A DNA stretch of 64,000 nt from Echinococcus granulosus (GCF_000524195.1 NW_020170468.1:289363-353362); one strand, 5' to 3'; positions 11,901 to 25,400 are shown, numbered from the stretch's first letter. Notes: a model not told the origin generated them from the letters alone. Program-made: numbers and translations.

Positions 11901-13620
11901 TATTCTATTATTTAATTACTTTCACAAATTCCTCGCAGATGGTAATATGATTAGAGGATGAGTCTTCAGTGACAAATTTCTGTGAATACGTTACTAACAC
12001 CGAAACTTCCGTCTTCGAGATGCATATTAGCAAACCCCAGCCTTCTGAAAACTATTGTTAATGATGTGTGTGACATTTATTCTTCAGACTAAAATTACTT
12101 TTTAATCTGCGCAAATTACCTCGGATAGTTTTGGATTGCACTTAAAAGTAATCATGACGATCAGTAAAATGAAAACACTTTGAAACCATTGATATTGTCA
12201 ACCTCTGCCTGTCACTCAGTGGAACTTTTAGTAAAATGTTACAACTATGAGCACTTTTACAAATTCCAACAGAAATTTACTGTAAAATGCTTTATGTTAA
12301 ACAAAATTATGTTTGCTTAATGAGGTAAACCCATTGTTTGCTCTTACTACACATCACTCATAAATGTTTGGCAGTTTATTAAACGTAGGATGCACAGATC
12401 CAGACAAAGGCAATTTGCTAGAATGCTAATTTATAAATCATGAAACTTCGAAGCATTAAGTGGATGAAAATCGTTTGTTTAATGTTAAATTTTGGGGAAA
12501 TATATCAGTAGTGTAAAAATGTATGAATATCGGTTTATTACTATCTTATGTAAATAACTCTATTTATCAGAGTTCACGCAGATTAACGGAAAATTCCTGT
12601 TTATTGTTATTATTAGTGCAGACAGTTTGTAATGGTGTTTGTTAGTGACGCGTATGCAATCGATGCATCTGAGTTTGGCTGAAAGAAATGCAGGATAATA
12701 GGGGTTTAAGAGTGCTTTCTAATGTATTGTAAGATCCAACTGGAAGTGAAAGAAAATCGAGAAAGTATGGTGGTTTTGGATTATCGAGCGGTGGAGCGAA
12801 GCCCTTTGGAAACACCTAAATTCTCATGGGGACGGTAAGGAGGTGGTGGTAGTGGTGGGGGGATGAAGGGAAAGGGAGGAGAGGGAAAAGACAACTCGCG
12901 AAGGTGAACATGGGTGCTCCCCTGGGATAGCGAGAAAGTTGGAGTGGAGATGCGTTAGCGTGAGTGAAGATTTCCCTAGGGATCAAAGCAGCAGTATTAG
13001 ACGTAGTGGCGTTAGTACTTGTCGTTGGTGCTGTGGTTTTGGTTCACACCATAGACTGCACACCTTGCCTCTCTTCTCTAGTTCCGGCTAAGTGTAAATG
13101 GGAATCTGAGTAAAGAACAGATCTTTAAGGGAAGCACAATTTCAGCATCTTTCCGTTCCCTCATAAAGGCTTGTTTCTTCCTCTCTCCTTCCTCTCTCAC
13201 CATCTCTGGGGAAATCGTGATACTGCTTGAGAGCGAGATAGAAAACTCTGATTTTCTGGTCTTAAGATTAGGAAGAGCGGTCCTATCGTTGGTGGTTAAG
13301 GCGCAAATTTCTCACACAGCCTACGCTGATACTCATGTTTTCCTTTGACTGCAATTTACTAAACTTACCGGTTAGCTTGTGTTCTAATTACAAATTTAAA
13401 TATCTATTAACTATTTTTCTGATGCTATACATTCCGATAATTCAATGCTGATTTTTAGATCATGTATGACTTAATTTTAGTACAAAAAATAACATTGCCT
13501 ATATGAATTGTGATATGTTGTCACAATTCATTGAAACCTATGTTGAAGTCATTTTTATGACTAGCCTCATTTAAATTGACTTAGGCGCAAAACAGTCCTA
13601 GTTATAATTCATTGTCAAAA
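8953..13620. other. Intergenic spacer
   Basis: About 4.7 kb with no supported gene. A GC-richer island at about 9830-10040 lacks a long frame. Short AT-rich frames such as 10143-10349 and 10984-11178 (minus) have the composition of random open frames. The last 800 bases are likely the 5' region of the zinc-finger gene. Confidence 0.35.
12833..12893 (+). repeat. Purine-rich (G/A) tract
   Basis: About 60 bases of almost pure G and A on the plus strand, with repeated GGTGGTGGT-like and GGGAAAGGGAGGAGAGGG-like runs. It lies about 0.8 kb before the first zinc-finger exon in the least AT-rich part of the spacer, so it may mark the promoter or 5' UTR region. Function not shown. Confidence 0.6.
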
Positions 13621-13629
13621 TTTTGGCAG

Positions 13630-16600
13630 ATTCATCTCGAAATGCCAGCAGCGAGAAGGTCATGATAGACGAAGACGTCCTTCCCATCGATCTGACTCTT
13701 CAACGAAAGTCTCTTCCACCCAGTATGCAGACACCACCTTCGGCTAGTATCTACATCTGCCCGGTCTGCAGCGAAGAGCAGCTCACCCTTGACCACTTTT
13801 TAGACCACATGACAACGCATCGGTGGAGGAAATCACCATTAGCATCGTGTGATCGTTCCTGCCTTTTATTGGCAAGATCCTCTCTTCTCAAAAGTAGTCG
13901 TCGTTTAAAACTCCTCCGAAGTGGTCGAAAGCGACACCGCGATTCGAAACGAGTTTCTTCTATAGCCACAACACGTAGTGATGAACAACCAGCTGCAACT
14001 GGTTCCGTGGAAGAGGAGGGACAGGTTAGCTTTCACTGTCCGGCATGTCCGGCATTCCAACGGATTTCTGGCATCCAAGCGGCGGTGGTGAGCTTTTCTA
14101 GCTTCTCTTGCTGAACTACTGGTTAAGTTCAGAACAACAAAAACTTGCGGTGGTACACAGGTTGATTCGTATGAATCATTATTTAATAAATGTTATGAAC
14201 TGCTAATATGTGAGAACGAATGTGATCGGCTAATGTACGTTGGAGGACCTAAGTAGACAAGAACTTCAAAGTAGAGGTCTGTACTACCACAACCCAATAT
14301 CCTACATGTAGTACAGCACGTATACTCCTGAGATATTGAGGTAAACAGAGTCCACAGCTCCAGCATATTTTTCTCTTTGAATGACCTTAGGGCAAAAGGG
14401 AGTACTAACGCATGTAAAGTACACCCGGAAGCAATGCTGGCCAGACAGGAAGTCAACTAGAGCGTGGACGGCGAATGTTTCTAGATTATTCGAAAATGAA
14501 CCAAGCGGAAGGAACGTTAGTCGCGCGGTTTTCTGACGCTGAAGAAATCTGCAGTGATAATTTGTTTATCATAAACACATCAATCACGGATATTTTAAAA
14601 AGTTGACGGAAAGAGACAACATAAAATCAAAAGATACCTAGGGTGTATCCGCTTCCCCTTGTTGCGTACAGGAAAATGGAGTCTTTAGATTATTTGAGGC
14701 CTTTGGGCTGAGCCTAAATGTTAAGCTAAAGCGTTTTATAGTATATGTAATTGAAATTCATGCCTACCAGTCAAAATCACTTATGCATGCTAAGCATAAA
14801 ATTCGAAATTTCCCAAGCAGATATCCAGTAAAAATTGCAACTATATGACTGTAATACGCCAGATGGACTTCCAAAAGTTAAATAAAGGGAGGGGAAAATG
14901 ATTTTTACGATAACCTGATTAATTTTTGCTAAAAATATTAGAATACAAGAAATTAAAAGAGGATTTTGAGTTATTGGAATTATCGAAGTAACACCTCAAC
15001 CACTCATTCTTTTCTCCTTGATGTCAAGAATGATCTGCTTAATGTATCACTGCACTTTTGTACATCAGTTATTTCTTGCAGTAGGGGCTTTGCCGCTCAT
15101 TTTACTCAAATAGAAAGCATATCCTAAGGCTGATAAACGTTGATACGGATGCAAGCTATGTTTATTTTTACTGCTATCGATTTTACTGGTGCAGAATTTG
15201 TTTCCTATTTTCACCGGAATTTCATCTTAGCTACCAAGACCATTTTCACCATTCTTCCCTTACGATAGGTAGTTAACAGGTAAACATATGAATGCAAATG
15301 AAAGTATATCACTGATTTTTAAGGAAAACATTTTTGCTGCAAAAATGCGATTAGAAGAGGAGGGGATAAGAAACAGCTAGTTTAATAATGTATGTAATGA
15401 AAAGAATATCCTCGAGTAATGTATTTACACCTAGATTTATCTAGGTGCCTTAGTGCAAATCTGTTCACCTTGAATGAGTTACATAAAGGGAATATGTCGT
15501 TTACACATCCCCCCACTCATCCGATCTATTAATGATTTCCTTTTTTCTTTATTAACAGAACCACTTTGAGAATTTTCATATGCAAATTATTGTGGTGTGC
15601 AACATTTGTGGCATGTGGTTCAGCAACCAGACCATATTTGCTTCGCACGTAGCTGTGGTTCATCTACAAAGGTGTCCGGGAAATGTAGTCTTCCCCTCCC
15701 TACCGCAGCCCTTATTGCCATCACCACCGCCATCAGCGACGGCATTAGCAACAACAACAGGGAACTTCAAGAGTCCTCAACAGCTTATCGATCCAGTGAT
15801 TGCATCTATTCTCGTCAGCGACCTCCTTCTCTCCACTCACTCGACACTCTTCCCCGGTTCTGCTTCACAGAATTGGAAAGTCATGGACTACAAGGAATTC
15901 GTAGGCAACGACGGTGGCGAAAAATTGTCTCAGGTTAATAATTGCAGAATAACTTAAACACAACAACTGTTCACATATAGACAGCTTATCGATCAGGACT
16001 TTATGTATGGATTCTCCAGCTTTTAAGGGATATTGCGCGTCCAACTTTACAAAATTTGTATTGTTTTTCGGTTGTTGTTTATTTCTTTTATGTGAAGGCG
16101 CATCAATAGTGTTTCAAGTGCACTTTTAATGCCAACTTTTAAGATTTTATCGTTAATGAAATGTTTTTGTTTAAGAATAAATTTTGTCAAAAAGTTCCCT
16201 TCGTTAATATTTCTATCAATAGGTATGAAAAAATATGCCTTTGAAGTGGATTTTGCGGCAAAAATTTAACAAAAATCAGAAATGAATTTTTTCTGAAGTC
16301 TGATTTTCGTGAACATTACAGTACCGCCATGAATCATTGATGCGCGTAATGAAATGATGGCAGTTTTAATCCGGTTAAGAACCATTGATTTCATATAGTT
16401 GTAAAGGCCAAAACAAAGCGATACACGCGTTGTAAAGCAGCTCCAACTAACCAGACCAATCCAAATAATGAATATTATTAGATGTTTTCCAAATGTGTCA
16501 AGCAATAACGAGGTGACTTTAGAAAATGGTAAAAACAACGGCGATTAAAAAATTCAAGTTAAATATTAGGGTCTGCATATTACTTACGGCATCAGCTAAG

Positions 16601-17783
16601 CTTTGTGTTAAAAAATTGTAATGTCTTCGGCATATTTAAGCACGTATTTGTGCCAAGCGGTTCTTATTTAGTGAGTCTGAATCGAGGTAAAAAATTTTGA
16701 TCTTCCCACCTCGTTCCAAATGCGCATCTGCCCAATTAAAAATCCTCTCCCAGTTGTGTTTCATCCTCCTATACAGGCCATTGCTGAATCGAAATCTCAA
16801 ACAAGGGACGTAAGAATGGCGACGACAAAGACACACTCAAATGTGCACGCACAACAGCAGCAACAACAGCATCCACAGTTATCTGCCCTAGTCAACAGAT
16901 ATTCGCCGAATTCTACTACTCCAGTAATACTCTACGACCACCCGTTGCAACGACTCCTGCCACCTCATGTTGCCGTGGCGCTTGACAGGAGCACAGTTGC
17001 AAAAATTTGCCACTACTGCTTCAAAGTAGGATTGCTTTTACCTGTTAGTTATGCATTAAAACATGTCTATCGAAAGTGGGATTAGAAACTACAGTGCCTT
17101 TAAAATACACAAATAATTTGGATTAAAGTAATCACACCGCTATATTGAGCGTGATGTATGGTAAGTTAATGGCCAAAAATATGCAATATTTAAATTAGCT
17201 GCTTAGGGATATCTTCAAACGCATTTGTACAAATTCCTCAATGCTTATTTCAGTTGGTGAAGCATTAAACACCTGTCCACTTAGGTGTTGAAGCTCAAAT
17301 TTCACCAACTATATTTAAGGACAGTATTATTTTGACATCACTTCCATAAATAACCTCTAATTTCTTAGGAGTTCGCAGATGAAATGGCTGTTCTAAAGCA
17401 CCAGGTGTTAGTACATCGACTGGAAGAGACTACGGCTGAAAATCCCACGTAAGCGACTAGAGTAAGTATGGAAGACATATAACTTTGGAACGTCAATTTT
17501 GCCTTGGGTCAAATGGTGATTGGTTGCCTACTGGTACCAAGATTCACCCATTTCTGTTTAGGAATTTGCCTTTTTCTTATGCGTTTATTAGTAAGACTTA
17601 TGTATTAAGTTTACCTGATTGCATGTTCACACGTCAGCCTTACATCCGACACAATAGCCATGCTATGGTATATCTTTAAGGATAGTCTACTGTCTTTTTA
17701 GCAAACCATAGTCACAGATTTATTAACATATTTATTTTCTCTTTCGGTATTGCAGGTTGAACAACGTGACCCAACAGTACTAG
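13630..17783 (+). CDS. C2H2 zinc-finger protein, four fingers, CtBP-type motif
   Basis: Probable DNA-binding regulator. Exons: 13630-14087, 15559-15933, 16777-17025, 17369-17448 and 17756-17783; about 385 residues from the first in-frame Met (13662), though an upstream first exon is possible because exon 1 starts after an acceptor in phase 1. Near the N-terminus PIDLT matches the PxDLS/T motif that binds the CtBP corepressor. Finger 1 (CPVC...H-x3-H) has canonical spacing; finger 2 (CPAC...H-x4-H) is split by intron 1 and has a 14-residue spacing; finger 3 (CNIC...H-x4-H) is canonical; finger 4 (CHYC...H-x4-H) is rebuilt only when intron 3 is removed after CHYCFK. A basic Ser/Arg region follows finger 1 and a six-Gln run precedes finger 4. 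AATAAA at 17823 lies 40 nt past the final stop. No specific orthologue recognised. Confidence 0.82.
17444..17454 (+). promoter_or_regulatory. 5' splice site overlapping an in-frame stop codon
   Basis: After finger 4 the frame reads CCC ACG TAA GC. The TAA (17450-17452) would end the protein after a Pro-Thr, but the same bases form a good donor, AC|GTAAGC, with GT at 17449-17450. Splicing to 17756 replaces the stop with a tail of eight residues ending QQY. Retention and splicing therefore give two C-termini differing only in this tail. Confidence 0.55.
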
Positions 17784-17842
17784 TACAGCGATCAATACTG
17801 TGGCATATGTATGCAGATAGTAAATAAAAATCCGCTTTTGTT
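17715..17842 (-). promoter_or_regulatory. Ly6 3' UTR with poly(A) signals, antisense to the zinc-finger last exon
   Basis: Two minus-strand AATAAA motifs (about 17736-17731 and 17723-17718) lie 107-125 nt past the Ly6 stop. If used, the Ly6 transcript covers the complement of the zinc-finger exon at 17756-17783 and its poly(A) signal. The motifs are seen; transcript overlap is inferred. Confidence 0.5.
17823..17828 (+). promoter_or_regulatory. Poly(A) signal of the zinc-finger gene
   Basis: AATAAA 40 nt downstream of the stop at 17781-17783, supporting exon 17756-17783 as the last coding exon. It lies only 15 nt from the stop codon of the opposing Ly6 gene. Confidence 0.6.
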
Positions 17843-18689
17843 CTATAAAAGGAGGAGCCCTGCGTCTAACAAAGGTACCATAATAATGAAAAACATTGAG
17901 CAAACGTCTAAATCTTGGAAGCGACTACTTGATGTGTTACAGGCATCCTCTTCACAGGTAAAAACACACGCTTGATAAATTCTATCGTGATCGGGAAAGT
18001 CGACATATTGACATTGGTCACCGAGAGACTTGCTGCTGCAGAATCGCGTTGTACCCATGATAGCTAAAAGAAAATTAATTAAGTCAGTGCATAACTCAAA
18101 ACGAGCAGAACCTTTTGTATGCAAGAGAGATTTGCCTCCGTATACGGTAGTAGTTTTTATGCAGAACTGGGCGTCACGAACGTTGCACGGCAAAGGTTGC
18201 ACGTCTGAGTTAATTATATGAGCTTGAAATCCGCTGTCGAGACATCCAGGATCAACGGAGGAGTTACATACATAACAGTTGAGGCCTCTGGCAAAGTAAG
18301 CTACAAAAAGAATCTAAGGGGTTCAGAGAACTTAACGCATGGCATATCAGCGAATCCGTGTCACAAAATCTATGCATTGTAGCACTTAAATTACTGCGTA
18401 AAATCTCAATCTGTAGGTTCTCATTACCATCTTGTTATTCATAAGCTATTGAATAGGTAAATGTACTCGAGTATCCTGTTGTGCAATCAGAACCCACAAA
18501 TTAATACACTGCATTCTAATACATGTTTTAGGCGTAAAAGAACCACATAACTGTGCACTGGTTTACTTAACATATTCAAATTACTTGATAACAATGATGA
18601 CAGAAGGGAAAGGTAAGGCAGCTACAACTCTGGGAGAGAAGAGTAACAAACTCACGGAAAAATAGAAGAACGAATGAATTTAATAACAT
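17843..18689 (-). CDS. Secreted/GPI-anchored Ly6 protein, quiver/sleepless-like
   Basis: Small three-finger (Ly6/uPAR) protein of the quiver/sleepless type; relatives are GPI-linked surface proteins that modulate channels and receptors. Exons on the minus strand: 18689-18656, 18300-18112 and 18063-17843, about 147 residues. Exon 1 supplies a signal peptide (MLLNSFVLLFF) joined in phase to YFARG before the mature LNCYVC. Ten cysteines follow in family order, with RFCSSKSLGDQC and a final DACN that closes the Ly6 domain. The C-terminal hydrophobic run (MFFIIMVPLLDAGLLLL) fits a GPI-attachment signal. Intron 2 (18111-18064) is 48 nt, a multiple of three without stops, so it could be read through; I treat it as an intron because removal restores normal family spacing between CIKTT and RFCSS, although its donor (GTTCTG) is weak. 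AATAAA on this strand lies at 17736-17731. Confidence 0.8.
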
Positions 18690-19435
18690 AGGCGAGCAGT
18701 TCTTGTGCAAGCATGCAAAGCAAACGTAAAGGCCATAAACTGATATAGACGGAATACTTTGCCTAAAGCGCTATTTATTGAGTAGTTTAAAGCCACCCCA
18801 AGGTCATCCATTATAAAATAGCTGATAGGCAATGGACCTAACTCAAAGTGAAATTTGCTCACTGTCTGGGGCCATCCAAACAAAATATTTAACACTATTT
18901 ACTCTACCAATTTTAATACTAGGTAGTTTTGCATATTAAAGTAAAGGAAGAGCTCCATTAATCCTCTTGAGTCTAGCCATGTACCTGATTTTCAGGAATC
19001 AGATTAGTCTAAATAAATAATGATGGAATGTTCGTTAAACGTAGACTGCTTAGACCCTTTTTAAATATACTGTCTACTGCTGCCATAAGTAGCTTTTTCT
19101 TGCCATTTTATGCCTTTAATAACAATGATTGAAATGGAATCGTGTTAACACTAATTCGCAACCACAGCGCTTTTTTTTAACCTTCGCGGTGTTCGCACGC
19201 ATCGTGGTGTTTGCGGTTAGTTCTTCGAGTTATGCAGGGTTTTAGTCCACCAAAGCTTGATGCAAACTCCTTTCTTTACGGTTTTTTAGTGTTATCGTTT
19301 CACATTCTTGACCATTAAGTTTTTTGTCGCAACTCGTACGGTTTCCATCGTCATGCTGGAATCTGGACTCAGCTATGTACGACATTTAGTTACTTTTGGG
19401 TAAACCTTGGTTTCTTCTACTTTCTACTTTTAGAA

Positions 19436-22400
19436 ATGCTTGAAAATCTGAAAGCCAGTTCTGAGAACCGTGAGGATATAGCACTTTCTGAAAATGTTCC
19501 GGTTATAACTTCTTTTAAGGAGATGGGTCTCAAATCAGATCTTCTCCGTGGAATCTACGACTATGGTATCACTGTTTATCGTTGTATAATTTTCGCAAAA
19601 TTTTGCCCATCATCCTTGCTGTTTGTTACATGGGCTGTGCGGATTTGTCGGGTTTTCGTTTCTTATTGCTCTTTGTATTCAACATTACCCATGGATAGAC
19701 AGACCAAAAACTATACTGTTTTACACTTCGGTTAATAAATTTAGGTTACGAGAGACCGTCTTTAGTTCAACAACGCGCCATCAGTCAAATCATACGAGGT
19801 CGTGACGTCGTGGTTCAAGCCCAGAGCGGAACTGGTAAGACGGCAACTTTTTGCATTGGCACGCTTCAACTGCTGGATCCCTCTCGAAGGGAAACGCAAG
19901 CCTTGTTTCTCGCTCCTACTCGGGAATTGGCCTCACAAGTTCATCGGGTTTGTCAGTTGCGCTTACGTGACTTCATTTTGCTTAATAAGTTGTGTATTTT
20001 GCTTATCCTTTTGGTTATGGTATGAGTTCGACAGCACACGACCATTACATTAGGGTTTATGTTTATTTTTCATAAAATGACAAGGAAATCAATAAATTGA
20101 ACCTTCCTAATTAAAATTTGTAACATTGACTTGGAGAGTGTATTTTATGATTGTGCAATTGTTTATTTTTCAACTGGCGAATCTCTTGGACACGCCTTTT
20201 TAAAAGCGTGATGTTGATGATCTATAAGATGTTTTCGACATTTTCTCTTGAGTCGTCGAACATCCCCATTTAAATAATTTTTCTCCCTGTACCTCAAGGT
20301 AGTCACGGCACTGGCAGACCACCTCTCTATCAAATGCGTGCTATGTTGCGGTGGGAGGAATAATGTCGGTCAGATGAGCAAAAGTCTGGGCCTGGGCTAT
20401 CAGATTGTTGTCGGTACCCCCGGTCGTATTTTGGGTATAGTTTGCGTCTTTAATTTCGTTTACTCGAAGAGCAAAATTCATATTTTCTTCATACATGTGT
20501 GATGTCCTGTAAATATTTTTTGCCTATTGGTCATATTTAAGTGATAAAAGGTTTTGCTTCAAATTTCATCGGCATCTTGTTATTTTTTTAATCTAACAGT
20601 TATCCCTTGTCACTGATGCAGACACCAAATGGTCCCTTTTCGGTATTATCCCAAATTAAATTGTCATTGAATCGACAGATTTTAACATTAAATCTCGACC
20701 TTAAACATCAGCATTAGTCTGCACTGGGTTATGTTTTTTGTAAATGCTGACACACGGAATTTTGACTTTCGTTGAATACTTATTCAAATATCATCAGTTT
20801 AAATAATTAAGGTCAGATTATGCTTACCAGATAGGGTGTAAATCCCTCTAATAATGGAACCATACTCTTCACTTGTATCCGAGGTGATGTTTCACCGTTC
20901 TTTCTCGCATCTAGCAGCCCTGTTAGTTTGTGCTAGGGTTACATTTTCCCTGCTCATTAAGGCTGGTGGTATTGTAAGGTACGAAATCGTTGATAAAGTC
21001 GTTAATGAAGCAGATAAATATTTACGTACTTATTAAATATCAATCGAACAACAACTATTTCTATTGATTGACTCATTAAATCTAAACGTGCCAAGATTAA
21101 AGTTGGAATATCATGAGTAATTTACCACATGCCCAGTGGATTTCATTGCGGTTTATTCAATGCTCCATATTTGTAAATTTAAGTTTACTGATAGAAGAAG
21201 CATAGAACTAGCATTTTTTAATTCGCAGCGCATTCGTTGAGTGAGTACATATCTGAAAAATTGGGATATTAATAAAGCATTAGGCTCTTAATCCTATGAG
21301 TATTTTATCCGACTTACACGTCGAGATTGTTCACTGAGCCATCCAACCCTTTTTCATGCCTACGTACCCTAAGTTTGTTCTGCTCTACCGCAGATCTCAA
21401 CGGGTCCAATTTGACCTGGGTAGGCACCGATGTGAACGAATTTTTACATTGTTCTGATAACATATGATGATTTACTGTAAATAAGGTGTGTACTAGTGAA
21501 TGTAGGGATGGCTTCTTGTGTGATTTTGTCATTTGAACAATCACGGTCACAGCAGTTTGGTGATCCGCGTAGACCTTTTCTGAATGCCTAAATTATAAAC
21601 ATTTTTACTAATAAAGCTAAGTAGAAATAATATTATGACAATTGTCAGTTTGTGCTTGCCGAATGGAGACTCGACTAAATTATCTTTCGAACAATTTTTA
21701 CAGCAGTTTGGCTGGTGTTATTTCAGCATTCCTTTAACTATTTATTTGTCTCCTTTCTAATATGTATACTGTGTAAGGGATTAACGTTCTCGTTCATCAG
21801 CAAAGGTGCAAGTTTTCAACTTTTTGGTGTTTTTATTTCGTTTTAGTAGGATTTGTGCAGGTTGTTCATTTTAGTTCTTCATCGGTGAGGCTGTGTTTCG
21901 TGTTTAAAAGTAAAAGATGAGCATTTTGGTCTGTAATTCCCCGCATTTCGGCAAATTTCTGTTTTGATGTAACAGCGATTTCAATAACTCGAAGTAAAAT
22001 TTGTCTTCATTTTTCAATAATAGAGCCATATTTATATCTCTGTTCTTCCACACATTATGCTAATTTAATCCGCTAAACTGATGAGTTTATTTTGAATAAT
22101 TATCAATTTAATTGCACTGTGTGCTTCCGCTGGGTAGATCTCCTTCGAAGTGGCTTTCTGAAACCGTCCAATCTGCGGATCACTGTTATAGATGAAGCAG
22201 ATGAGATGCTAAACCGGGGTCTTCGAGAGCAACTCGAGCTGATTTTCAAGTATCTTCCCGCTAAGACAAGGAACGCGGAAGTGGAGCCTTCTCAGGGTGT
22301 TGTGAAGTCTCCAATGCAAAGAGTCGTGGTTTCTGCTACATGGACATCTGGGTGTCGAGATGTGATGGAACATTTCCTCGGAAACCCCGTCTGCTTACTC

Positions 22401-25400
22401 GTCCCTCAGTATTTTGCACTTACTATAAATAGAAATTATTGTTTTATAGACGTCCATGTTTGAAAATGGCCATGCTTTTTAGGGATGAGTTGAGTCTGTC
22501 GGGCATAACGCAGTATTACATCGACACAGCTAGTGAGGAGTGGAAATTCGAGACACTTACCGACATCTTCGCCTCAATATGCGTCCCGCAGACAGTAATT
22601 TTTGTGAACACCCGACATAAGGCGGACTGGTTATCGGGGCGACTGTGCGTAGACGGCTTTACGGCGACTGCTGCTCACGGCGATCTCGATCAGGCAACAA
22701 GAGATCGTGTAATGAATGCGTTTCGGGCAGGTAGAAGGTTCGTGCCTGTCTTCGTTTATGGCAAACAATGCAGTGTTTGTTTGTCCGTTCAAAATTACTT
22801 GGTTAATCATGTGCAGCTGCTATTGGGCATCCACATAGTTCCTTTTTTGTTATATGTATTTATCATCGTTGGTTACTCCATCAAAAGTTCCCCCTATCAC
22901 AGCATTGGGGTTTAATAGTATGTTCTAGATTCCCCATTTTATCGATCAAGTGGAAAGTCAAATGATTTGACTTTGGGTTCTTGCACTTCTTTTGAATGGC
23001 ATGACTTGAGCAATAAAATGCCTAATTCTATGGGATAAGATCGACCTTAATCTATGATACGGTTGCTTTTACCTGTTTTGTGACAGTAGAGTTTCCCACA
23101 CTGATCATAAAAGTTGCAGCTCGCTTTTGGTTGGGCAAACCAACCGGCTATGCATATCATCTGAAATTCTACAAAGATTTGACTCACAATCGAACCAAGT
23201 GTTTATTCCTGCCTGATTACTCATTTTCTGCATGGTATGTTTAAAGGGATTAGAGTGATTAACGAACCTGGGATGTATATAAATAGATGTTTTGAGTATC
23301 CACCCAAAAGGGCACCATATGCGATAAAGTGATCTTAAAAGCCTGCCCCTCCATTTGCAAAAATGCATGCATCATTTTGATGTCATCCGATTAAAAGTAC
23401 TTCAAACAATGTCGATGAAACATTATTTCTACTTTGGGGAAGCTGTTAATTCGTATTCATTCAAACTTTAATCTTTAAGCTGTTCAAGAAATGTATGTGC
23501 CCACTCTTCAACTGAACGCGCTGAATCCTATTTAGATTCTAAAAAAAATTAGTATTAGAAGGACGTTGAGGAAATATTTCATTTGTTAAAAATTGATCAG
23601 ATGATAAGTAAGTTGTCATCAAACTCTCGCATCATCAACGGCCATCCGTTTTGATCGTTAAGCCGGATCCCCCTTCTAAGTTCGTTTCTACCTGCCCTAA
23701 TGTTCCAGTAAGTTCCAGTACCATAGGGCGTTACCATGACGATTACGCCCGAATAAGATACCAGCACCAGCTCAAACTAGCGCATGGTGGTTTCCTCCTT
23801 TGTCCAATCTTTTTTCCCTCCATTGTGGTCATACGACATCTACGCAGCGTCCTTTTTCACACTGTCAAGTTAGATTGTGTTGTGTTATGTGGTTCGGATG
23901 AGAAACGAAAATAGGCAAAAATTCGAAATGGATTTAGGTGGAATTGATTCACTGACTTTATCAATCATTAAAGTAGGTCACCTGCGCGATGTATTGGTGC
24001 TCAAAAAACACCAAAAGCCATTAACACTACGTGTTTACGTGATAGACCAACTTCTGCTTGTTTTTTTCTGAACTAGTCAACCGAGAACGAATTATTTCTT
24101 TTCATTAATGTTATATGTCATCCCAATTTTAAATAGGATGAGGATGTATCCGCGCCAGGCACTGTTCACACCGTCAGGCTAAACCCAGGTGCGGAGTTGG
24201 TTTGATGATGACTCATAATGAGTCTCGTTCACTCATACATCTGTTTACTCAGGCGAGATAGCCCCAAAGGTCAAATGTCGCGTGTGTATGTCTGAGGCCA
24301 TGTAAAGGGGAGTTTATACATTATTGTCTTTACCTATCCTGGTGTCCTCAGGACACCTGGCGCCAGCATTCGAGGTCAGCGATAGTCAGGGGTGTGGCGA
24401 ATATGTGGGTGGGACTTTTGACTGCATATACATGCATATCGTTATCTCGCATCCACCCACCCGCAGACGCTCAGCAGGTCCAACTAGTGGCCTTATCTTT
24501 TCGTCAACTTCGTGTTCTTAGTGGGGCACGCCACCCATAGCCATAAAAGTTGTAAAATCATTTGATCTGGGTCAATCTTGGTACTTGGGGCCTTGAAACG
24601 CGTAATACCGTGGACGTATATACTTAGATGATCTTGATATTCATTCACAGTGCTTCACTTAACTGCAGTGCTATTTTTCCCAAGTCATTTAAGCCTAGTT
24701 TTAAAATCACTTGGTGTTTTTCTTCAGGGTTGTGTTCCCTGAATTATCTGGTTGCATTGCTGCGATTATCAAAAAATGCAATGAATTTATCGAAACAACG
24801 GTTGCTTACTTCAGCGATATAACGAATCCATTATCTTCAGACTATCAACAATTGAAGCAATTTCAATCTTGAATGTGTTCTTGTAACAACTACTACCTAT
24901 TTTCGGTTTTAAGATGATTTCCACCACCACTAAGCTTCATTCTCACTGTTGATCCGAAGTTGCATCGAATTCAAACCCCTGTTTTAATGTCAGTAACAAA
25001 GCAGAAAGTTTGAAATGTATCTTTCTCCCTGATACTCTTGCGTTACTGACTACCAATGCAATTTGAAGGAAGTTTTTTGAGTGGTGAAAATTTGATTAAT
25101 CATCGTTGATCAGAAATACCTTTCACCGAACATTATAAAAATATTTCAAGTTTACGAATTCTTCGAGGGCCAAACAAGTCGCAAATGGATTCCCAGTCTC
25201 GCTAACCTTGAATTTGGTGCTTAAATAAATAAGAATTATTTGCAGTCTTTACGGCGTTAAATTAGACAGCTTATAGGCAAGCGATGGCTTGTAATTGCCA
25301 TTGCATAATCGGAATTGCCAAATCTTTTATTAACGTCACACTATCCCTAACTCATAAGTTATTTTTCGTTAATGCCCAGTCTCAAAGTAATCAATTAAGT

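Noticed and set aside
14193..14456. 87-codon minus-strand frame, Cys/Ser-rich
   Set aside because: Lies in the first zinc-finger intron, no splice context or family motif; best explained as chance.
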